From NCBI GenBank assembly GCA_004298295.1, contig SCUH01000324.1, positions 1 to 8,167 on the forward strand: a DNA stretch of 8,167 bases. The letters run 5' to 3'. Both the position numbers and the translations under genes were made by a program. Source of the DNA: Betaproteobacteria bacterium (GTDB lineage Bacteria > Pseudomonadota > Gammaproteobacteria > Burkholderiales > SG8-39). The notes beneath the pieces were generated by a model that made no database searches, was not told the origin of the DNA, and was given only the letters and a program-made list of their open reading frames with translations. Below, piece after piece: positions 1 to 5,359 of this stretch (position 1 is its first letter; every line of letters begins with the position of its first letter).

Positions 1-1437
1 CGCGGCCGCCTGCCGGTACCAATCGACCAGGTACGGCGGAATGTACAGGCCGAGGAGCAGCACCAGCGCCAGGTGGACGAACACCGGGACCAGCGCCGGC
101 GGATGCGGCAGCCGGCGCGCGGTGCTTTCGCCGAACACCATCGGCTGCACCTTGCCGAAAATCGCGGCGAACGCCACGCCGAGCGCGACCAGCAGGAACG
201 GCGTCGCCCAGGGCTGCTCGTGCATGGCGGTGGTGAGTATCATGAACTCGCTCGTGAACACCCCGAACGGCGGCATGCCGAGGATCGCGATGGTGCCGAG
301 CGCCAGTCCCCAGCCGATCGTGGGGCTCTGCTCGATGAGTCCGCGGATATCCGCCATGTTCTGCGTGCCGGTCTTCTGCGAGGCGTGCCCGACGGTGAAG
401 AAGATCGCGCTCTTGGTGAGCGAGTGCACCGTCATGTGCAGCAGCCCGGCGAACGCCGCCACCGGGCCGCCCAGGCCGAAGGCGAAGGTCATGATGCCCA
501 TGTGCTCGATCGAGGAGTAGGCGAACATGCGCTTGATGTCCTTCTGCCGCGACAGGAAAAACGCGGCCACCACCACCGAGAGCAGTCCGAAGCCCATCAT
601 CAGGCTGCCTGAAAAATTGCGCTCGAGCGCCCCGTCCACCAGCACCTTGCTGCGGACCACCGCGTACAGCGCCACGTTCAGCAGCAGGCCCGAGAGCACG
701 GCCGAAATCGGCGTCGGGCCTTCGGCGTGCGCGTCCGGCAGCCAGTTGTGCAGCGGCACCAGTCCCACCTTGGTGCCGAAGCCGACCAGCAGGAACACGA
801 AAGCGAGCGACAGGACCGTCGGCTCGAGCTGGTGGCGCACCTCGTACAGGTGCGTCCACAGCAGCGACGTGCCGCCCCCGCCGAGCACCTTCTCCGCCGC
901 GAAATAGAGCAGGATCACGCCGAACAGCGCCTGCGCGATGCCGACCGAGCACAGGATGAAATATTTCCAGGCCGCTTCCAGGCTCGCCGGTGTGCGGTAC
1001 AGGCTCACCAGCAGCACGGTCGAGAGCGTCGCCCCCTCCAGCGCGACCCACAGGATGCCGACGTTGTTCGACAGCAGGCACAGGACCATGGTGAAGGAGA
1101 ACAGCTGGTACATGCTGTGGTACAGGCGCAGGCGCGCCGAGTTGACCCGGCCGTGGTGCTCCTCGATGCGCATGTACGGCCGCGAAAACAGCGCCGTGGT
1201 GAACGCGACCAGTGCCGTGAGCGCAACCAGGAACACGTTGAACGGATCGACGAAGAACTGCTCGTCCAGGGCGACGACCGGGCCGTCGGCGATGACCCGG
1301 GCGGTGAGCAGCGCGGCGGCGCAAAAGGTCGCCAGGCTCATGAGCGCATTGAGCTCGGGTGCCCAGCGCTTGTGGCCGACCAGCGCGAGCAGCAGGCCGC
1401 CGAGCAGCGGGACACCGAGCACGAGGGCGATTTCCAC
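1..1437 (-). CDS. hyfF: Hydrogenase-4-type membrane subunit HyfF (NuoN/NuoM-like antiporter subunit), 3' end cut by window
   Basis: Integral membrane, antiporter-like subunit of a hydrogenase-4/formate-hydrogenlyase-like complex, of the Proton_antipo_M family that forms proton channels in complex I. 479 codons are open to the window edge. E. coli HyfF is longer (526 aa), but the last visible residues (YIPPYLVDWYRQAAA) look like the usual C-terminus, so probably only a short tail is missing. Many hydrophobic helices are visible. Channel residues seen: Glu134 (ILWVALEGATLS), Lys223 (GFGTKVGLVPLHNWLPDAHA), Lys342 (HMTVHSLTKSAIFF) and the DIKRMFAYSSIEHMGI segment (300-315). Residue 254 is Asn (SGLLLNVALY) where HyfB of this operon has Lys. 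The start is a GTG lying 1 nt after the hyfE stop (TGACGTG), with a GGGAAG Shine-Dalgarno-like stretch inside the end of hyfE. The next in-frame ATG is 32 codons further on and would remove the first helix. Last visible gene of the operon. Family membership is secure; whether the complex makes hydrogen is not. Confidence 0.93.
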   Translation of the reverse strand, partial: MEIALVLGVPLLGGLLLALVGHKRWAPELNALMSLATFCAAALLTARVIADGPVVALDEQFFVDPFNVFLVALTALVAFTTALFSRPYMRIEEHHGRVNSARLRLYHSMYQLFSFTMVLCLLSNNVGILWVALEGATLSTVLLVSLYRTPASLEAAWKYFILCSVGIAQALFGVILLYFAAEKVLGGGGTSLLWTHLYEVRHQLEPTVLSLAFVFLLVGFGTKVGLVPLHNWLPDAHAEGPTPISAVLSGLLLNVALYAVVRSKVLVDGALERNFSGSLMMGFGLLSVVVAAFFLSRQKDIKRMFAYSSIEHMGIMTFAFGLGGPVAAFAGLLHMTVHSLTKSAIFFTVGHASQKTGTQNMADIRGLIEQSPTIGWGLALGTIAILGMPPFGVFTSEFMILTTAMHEQPWATPFLLVALGVAFAAIFGKVQPMVFGESTARRLPHPPALVPVFVHLALVLLLGLYIPPYLVDWYRQAAA

Positions 1438-1438
1438 G

Positions 1439-2101
1439 TCAGTCTTCCCGGAGTTTCTCCATATGCCGGATGTCGAGACTGTCGAATTGCTCCCGGATAT
1501 GGAAGAAGAAGATGCCGAAGATGAAGGTGCCCACCAGCACGTCGAGCGCGACACCGAGCTCGACCACCAGCGGCATGCCGTAGGTGGCGCTGGTGGCGGC
1601 GAAGAACAGGCCATTTTCCATCGCCAGGAAGCCGATCACCTGCGGCACCGCCTTGCGGCGCACGATCATCATGAGGAAGGCCAGCAGCACGCTCGCCAGC
1701 GCGATGCCGAGCGTGGAGCGCGTCAGCGTGCCCGCCATCTGCGCGATCGGGGTGGCGAGCGCGAAGGCGAAGATCGCGAGGCCGATTCCGACCAGCATGG
1801 TCGTCGGGATGTTGAGCAGCGTCTCGACGTCCCAGCGCACGTTCAGCCGGTCGATCAGCCGGTGCAAGGCCCAGGGGATCAGGGCCACCTTGAGCACGAG
1901 CGTGAGGGCCGCCGAGAAGTAGAGGTGGTGCTGGCCCGTCGAATACGCCACGATCAGCGTCGAGGCCGCCAGCGCCGCGCCCTGCCAGGCGAACATCTTG
2001 ATCAGGGTCAGCACGCGGCGCTGCGCCAGCATCGCGAACGCGAGCAGCAGCAGGAAGGCCGCGAGCAGGTTGACGAGCTGGCTCGAGAACGGCGTCGCCA
2101 T
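1439..2101 (-). CDS. hyfE: Hydrogenase-4-type membrane subunit HyfE
   Basis: Small integral membrane subunit of the Hyf-like complex, 220 aa (E. coli HyfE is 216 aa). About six to seven hydrophobic segments are visible. Its second half resembles NuoK of complex I: a buried acidic residue in IGFLAMENGLFFAA (Glu162), and a second in VVELGVALDVLVG (Glu181), at the positions where NuoK-like subunits carry membrane glutamates for proton transfer. The polar tail (SLDIRHMEKLRED) is cytosolic by the positive/charged rule. Lys71 (TLVLKVALIPWALHRL) sits in a membrane segment, as is usual for HyfE. The ATG follows the hyfC stop after a single base (TGAGATG), so translation is probably coupled. It directly follows hyfC; in E. 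coli hyfD lies between hyfC and hyfE, and that gene is missing here. The proton role is family knowledge; the sequence only shows the conserved residues. Confidence 0.94.
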   Translation of the reverse strand: MATPFSSQLVNLLAAFLLLLAFAMLAQRRVLTLIKMFAWQGAALAASTLIVAYSTGQHHLYFSAALTLVLKVALIPWALHRLIDRLNVRWDVETLLNIPTTMLVGIGLAIFAFALATPIAQMAGTLTRSTLGIALASVLLAFLMMIVRRKAVPQVIGFLAMENGLFFAATSATYGMPLVVELGVALDVLVGTFIFGIFFFHIREQFDSLDIRHMEKLRED

Positions 2102-2102
2102 C

Positions 2103-3053
2103 TCAGTTCTGCACCAGGAAATGGATCAGCATGCCGAGCACCGCGAGCAGGAACGCCGTCGAGAGGAACTCGGGCGCGAGGAACAGCCGCAGTTTTGCGA
2201 GCACCGTCTCCACCAGCGCGAGCGCGGCGCCGGCGAGCGCGAGCTTCAGGGCGAGCGCCGCGACCGCGAGCGGCAGCGCTCCCCAGTCACCCGCGGCGGC
2301 GATGCCCCAGGGCGCGAACAGCGCGAAGCCGATGGTGGTGTACGCGAACAGCTTGATCGCGACCGCCCATTCGATCAGCGCCAGGTGACGCGCCGAGTAC
2401 TCGAGGACCATCGCCTCGTGCAGCATGGTGAGCTCGAGGTGCGTGGCCGGGTTGTCGATCGGGATGCGCGCGTTCTCGGCGAGCAGCACCATGGCGAACG
2501 CCACCGCGGCGAACGCGAGGCTGGGATGGATGGCGAATTCCCGGTGTGCGAGCGTCTCGACGATGGTGGTCAGCTGCGTGGAGCCGGAGATGAACGCCGC
2601 GGTGAACAGCGTCATCAGCATCGCCGGCTCGGCGAGAAAGCCGATCAGCATCTCGCGGCGCGCCCCCAGGCCGCCGAACGACGTGCCGATGTCCATCGCG
2701 GCAAGCGCCGAGAACACGCGCGCCAGGGCGAACACGCCCACCAGGGCGATGATGTCGGCCGCCGGGGCGAAGGGCAGGTCCGTGGCGAGCACCGGCACGA
2801 TCCCGGCAGCGAGCCACATGCAGCCGAACAGGACGTACGGCGTGAGGCGGAACAGGGGCGAGGCGTCGTGCGCGATGACCGCGTCCTTGTGAAACAGCTT
2901 CGCCAGCGTGTAGTACGGCAGCAGGATCGAGGGCGCCGAGCGGTTCTGCAGCCACGCCCGGCACTGGTTCACCCAGCCCAGCAGCAGCGGGGCGGCCAGC
3001 ACCACGAACACCGACTGCAGCAGCTGGAATGCGATTCCCGTGGCGGTCGTCAT
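2103..3053 (-). CDS. hyfC: Hydrogenase-4-type membrane subunit HyfC (NuoH/ND1-like)
   Basis: Membrane anchor subunit linking the peripheral electron-transfer arm to the proton-pumping membrane arm, homologous to NuoH, HycD and HyfC. 316 aa, against 315 for E. coli HyfC, so it is full length. Features read directly: first helix at 8-27, the motif YTLAKLFHKDAV (48-59), FRLTPYVLF (68-76), ARREMLIGFLAEPAML (131-146), and the long acidic cytosolic loop ENARIPIDNPATHLELTM (193-210) followed by HEAMVLEYSARHLAL. These are the hallmark loops of the NuoH/HyfC family that face the catalytic arm. The form DNPATHLELTM differs from what I recall of E. coli HycD (AEAEQELQ type) and matches HyfC-like proteins of FHL-related and Ehr-type complexes; that subgroup call is inference. 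It starts at ATG 10 nt after the hyfB stop, with a GAGG very close to the start (2 nt), and ends 1 nt before hyfE. Confidence 0.94.
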   Translation of the reverse strand: MTTATGIAFQLLQSVFVVLAAPLLLGWVNQCRAWLQNRSAPSILLPYYTLAKLFHKDAVIAHDASPLFRLTPYVLFGCMWLAAGIVPVLATDLPFAPAADIIALVGVFALARVFSALAAMDIGTSFGGLGARREMLIGFLAEPAMLMTLFTAAFISGSTQLTTIVETLAHREFAIHPSLAFAAVAFAMVLLAENARIPIDNPATHLELTMLHEAMVLEYSARHLALIEWAVAIKLFAYTTIGFALFAPWGIAAAGDWGALPLAVAALALKLALAGAALALVETVLAKLRLFLAPEFLSTAFLLAVLGMLIHFLVQN

Positions 3054-3063
3054 GGCCTCGGTC

Positions 3064-5088
3064 TCATCGCACGAACACCAGCAGCGCGATCAGCGTCAGG
3101 AAGCTGTAGAGCAGGTAGATGCTGATGCGGCCGCGCTGCAGCAGGCCGATCTTTGCGGAAACGTACTCGGCCAGCCGGGCCACCGGGAGGTAGAGCAGGT
3201 ACCAATGGCGGTCTTCGATCTTGAGCGAGTAGCGCGGCGCGGGGTCGTCGGGCGCCGGCACGTGCCGTTTCATGAGGTACAGTGGCCCGAACACGTGGCG
3301 GATCGGCTGGCCGAATGCGTCGGCCGTGTCCTGCATGCGCGCCGTCTGCTCCGGATAGCCGCAGTCCCAGGGCGGCGCATAGCGCACCCGCCCGTGGTAG
3401 AAGCGGCGCACCAGGAGGAACGTGAGCCCGGTGACCGCGACGATGACGGCGAGAAAGATCACCGGGCTGTAGCTGGCCTGCGCGGCGGATGTCGGCACCA
3501 GCCACAGCCAGCTCGATTCGAGCGCGCCCTCGGGCAGGCCGCGGCCGAGGAGCGCGACGCAGATCCGGTTGAGCATCAGCAGGAACGACGCCGGAAACAG
3601 TCCCAGCACGAAGCAGCCCGCCGCGAGCCAGGCCATGCCGATGCGCTCGGCGCCGCCGCAATCCTGCCCGACGCCGGCCGCCGGGACCTGCGCGGGACGC
3701 CGCGGCGCGCGCACCTGCCCGAGGAAGGCGATGCCGTAAACCTTGACGAAACACATCGCGGTGAGCGCGCCGGCGAGCGCCAGGGTCGCGGCGAACAGCG
3801 GCAGCAGGCTGCGCACCACGCCATGCTCCAGCAGCGGCGCCTGCAGCGCGCTCTGGAAGGTGAGCCATTCCGAGACGAAGCCGTTGAGCGGCGGCAGCGC
3901 CGAGATCGCGAGCGCGCCGATGAGGAAATAGAAGGCGGTGTTCGGCATCGTGCGGATGAGCCCGCCCATGTCGTTCAGGTCGCGCAGCCCGCGCAAATGC
4001 AGGATCGAGCCGGCACCGAGGAACAGCAGCGCCTTGAAGACGGCGTGGTTGAGCGTGTGATAGAGCGCGGCGATCAGGCCGAGCGCGCCGGCCGCGGTCT
4101 GGCCGAAACCGACGAACACCATCGACATCCCCAGTCCGAGCAGGATGATGCCGATGTTCTCCACCGAGTGATAGGCGAGCAGCCGCTTGAGGTCGTGCTG
4201 CATCAGCGCATAGAGCACGCCGAAGAGCGTGGTGCCGGCGCCCACCGTGAGCACCAGCAGGCCCCATTCCCAGCGCACGCCGCCGATCAGGTCGTAGATC
4301 ACCCGCACCATGCCGTAGATGGCGGTCTTGAGCATGACGCCGCTCATCAGCGCCGACACCGGCGTGGGCGCCGCCGGGTGCGCCTCGGGGAGCCATGCGT
4401 GCAGCGGGATCATCCCCGCCTTGGCGCCGAAGCCGAAGAACGCGAGCAGGAATGCGGCGGTGGCCCAGAACGGCGAGAGCTCCGCGGCGCGCAGCGCGCT
4501 GAACGTGTAGTCGCCCAGGCCGCCGTGCATGACGCCGAAGCACAGCAGGATCGCGATCGCCCCGAGGTGCGCGATGAGCAGGTAGAGGAACCCCGCGCTG
4601 CGGATCGCCGGCAGCCGGTGATCCGTGGTGACGAGGAAATAGGACGACAGCGCCATCGTTTCCCACGCCACCATGAACAGATACGCGTCGTCGGCGAGGA
4701 TCACCAGCGCCATGCTGGCGAGGAAGATGTGGTACTGCAGCGCGATCAGCGTCAGGCGGTTTGGCGTCTCGTCGCGGAAATAGCCGTTCGCGTAGAGCGT
4801 GACGCCGGCCGACACGGCGCCGAGCAGCGTGAGGAAGAATCCGGCCAGGCCGTCCAGGCGCAAGTGAAAGGGCAGGTCGGGCAGGCCGAGCGGGAGCGTC
4901 ATCTGCTCGACCGGCGCCCAGGCCGCCTGCAGGCCGAACGCGGCCAGCACGAGCCCCGTCAGCGCACCGAGCGGAAAGGCGAGGCGCCGGGCGAACCACG
5001 CATCCCGGCCCGGAAGCAGCGACAGCGCCGCGATCGCCAGCCAGGCGACGAGCGCGAACAGCGAACCGGTCAGCGGCGAGCCGCTCAC
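3064..5088 (-). CDS. hyfB: Hydrogenase-4-type membrane subunit HyfB (NuoL/ND5-like antiporter subunit)
   Basis: Large antiporter-like membrane subunit, expected to form a proton (or cation) channel of the Hyf-like complex. With the GTG start at 5088 it has 674 aa, matching E. coli HyfB (672). This start overlaps the upstream RHH stop as GTGA; the longer ATG at 5127 would overlap that gene by 43 nt and add 13 polar residues, so I reject it. Channel residues: Glu143 (VAWETMALSSYF), Lys223 (GFGAKAGMIPLHAWLPEAHP), Lys254 (SGVMLKTAIYG), Lys352 (NHAVFKALLFLGAGS) and Lys449 (AMCFVKVYGIAF). The C-terminal part carries the HyfB hallmarks WDCGYP (574-579), RMQDTADAFGQPIRHVFGP (584-602) and a last helix near 654-672. 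A polar, alanine/proline-rich loop at 458-482 follows Lys449. First membrane gene of the operon; the hyfC start is 10 nt downstream. A GGAAAG lies 11 nt before the GTG, a slightly long Shine-Dalgarno spacing. Distinct from DabB bicarbonate-uptake proteins because hyfC and hyfE follow. Confidence 0.93.
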   Translation of the reverse strand: MSGSPLTGSLFALVAWLAIAALSLLPGRDAWFARRLAFPLGALTGLVLAAFGLQAAWAPVEQMTLPLGLPDLPFHLRLDGLAGFFLTLLGAVSAGVTLYANGYFRDETPNRLTLIALQYHIFLASMALVILADDAYLFMVAWETMALSSYFLVTTDHRLPAIRSAGFLYLLIAHLGAIAILLCFGVMHGGLGDYTFSALRAAELSPFWATAAFLLAFFGFGAKAGMIPLHAWLPEAHPAAPTPVSALMSGVMLKTAIYGMVRVIYDLIGGVRWEWGLLVLTVGAGTTLFGVLYALMQHDLKRLLAYHSVENIGIILLGLGMSMVFVGFGQTAAGALGLIAALYHTLNHAVFKALLFLGAGSILHLRGLRDLNDMGGLIRTMPNTAFYFLIGALAISALPPLNGFVSEWLTFQSALQAPLLEHGVVRSLLPLFAATLALAGALTAMCFVKVYGIAFLGQVRAPRRPAQVPAAGVGQDCGGAERIGMAWLAAGCFVLGLFPASFLLMLNRICVALLGRGLPEGALESSWLWLVPTSAAQASYSPVIFLAVIVAVTGLTFLLVRRFYHGRVRYAPPWDCGYPEQTARMQDTADAFGQPIRHVFGPLYLMKRHVPAPDDPAPRYSLKIEDRHWYLLYLPVARLAEYVSAKIGLLQRGRISIYLLYSFLTLIALLVFVR
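5085..5088 (-). promoter_or_regulatory. GTGA stop/start overlap coupling the RHH gene to hyfB
   Basis: The TGA of the RHH gene (5087-5085) shares two bases with the GTG of hyfB (5088-5086). Such overlaps usually mean that ribosomes ending the first gene start the second. The stretch before it (AACCCGCGCGA) has no close Shine-Dalgarno, which fits coupling. Confidence 0.7.
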
Positions 5089-5318
5089 TCGCGCGGGTTC
5101 TTTCCGGCAGCGGCCTTCGTGAGCCACTCCGGCAAGGCGCGACCGGCGGCATGGCTGATGATATATTCGCGCATCAACTGACGCACGACCTGCGACGGCG
5201 TCAGGTCGCGACCGGCGCAGATCTCGAGGAACATCTTCTTCTTGCGCGGGTCGATGAGGACGGTGAAGCGCGAGGTCTTGCTCTCGACGGCAACCTTCCT
5301 GCGGCGACGGCCAGCCAT
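5085..5318 (-). CDS. Small ribbon-helix-helix (Arc/CopG/MetJ-like) DNA-binding protein, first gene of the hyf operon
   Basis: 77-aa basic protein. After an Arg/Lys-rich N-terminus (GRRRRK, 3-8) comes a predicted beta strand SRFTVLID (16-23), helix A (PRKKKMFLEICAGRDL, 24-39) and helix B (TPSQVVRQLMREYI, 40-53), with Gly36 and the TPS helix cap. This is the ribbon-helix-helix layout, in which two chains pair their strands in the DNA major groove. The tail SHAAGRALPEWLTKAAAGKNPRE has no recognised function. The ATG at 5318 is chosen over a GTG at 5339 because that GTG lies upstream of the candidate -10 box. Its TGA overlaps the hyfB GTG (GTGA), so the two genes are translationally coupled. I infer a repressor or activator of its own operon. 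An antitoxin role is less likely since no toxin gene is adjacent; hyfB follows at once. The fold call is by eye; the target is unknown. Confidence 0.82.
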   Translation of the reverse strand: MAGRRRRKVAVESKTSRFTVLIDPRKKKMFLEICAGRDLTPSQVVRQLMREYIISHAAGRALPEWLTKAAAGKNPRE

Positions 5319-5326
5319 GACAATCT

Positions 5327-5336
5327 CATTATAATG
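5327..5336 (-). promoter_or_regulatory. Candidate -10 box and operator palindrome ahead of the RHH-hyf operon
   Basis: CATTATAATG is a perfect 10-bp palindrome and contains a perfect TATAAT -10 box on the minus strand (5333-5328). It lies in an AT-rich island within GC-rich DNA, in the 41-nt gap between metG and the RHH gene. No good -35 is seen at 16-18 bp spacing (the 17-bp site reads CTCCTG), so the promoter may be weak or need help. Initiation about 7 nt downstream would fall near 5321, leaving only a few bases before the ATG at 5318. Ribbon-helix-helix proteins commonly bind short palindromes at their own promoters, so this is a natural operator candidate; that is inference. Confidence 0.45.
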
Positions 5337-5359
5337 CACTTCTAATACTGCAGGAGCGC

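Noticed and set aside
3064..5088. HyfB read as DabB (inorganic carbon uptake) or as an Mrp-type Na+/H+ antiporter MrpA/D
   Set aside because: The C-terminal WDCGYP and RMQDTADAFGQP motifs and the following hyfC and hyfE genes identify it as a hydrogenase-4-type subunit; no dabA or mrp-antiporter genes are present.
5089..5127. ATG start at 5127 for hyfB
   Set aside because: It would overlap the RHH gene by 43 nt and add 13 polar residues. The GTG at 5088 gives the family length and a GTGA junction.
3040..5181. A very long plus-strand open frame (713 codons) antisense to hyfB
   Set aside because: Its translation is a run of Arg, Glu, Gln, His and Asp with no domain, the usual mirror of a GC-rich, codon-biased gene on the other strand. 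hyfB fits its family over its whole length.
5319..5339. GTG start at 5339 giving the RHH protein seven more residues (MHYNEIV)
   Set aside because: This GTG lies upstream of the candidate -10 box and has no Shine-Dalgarno. The ATG at 5318 begins just before the basic N-terminus typical of such proteins.
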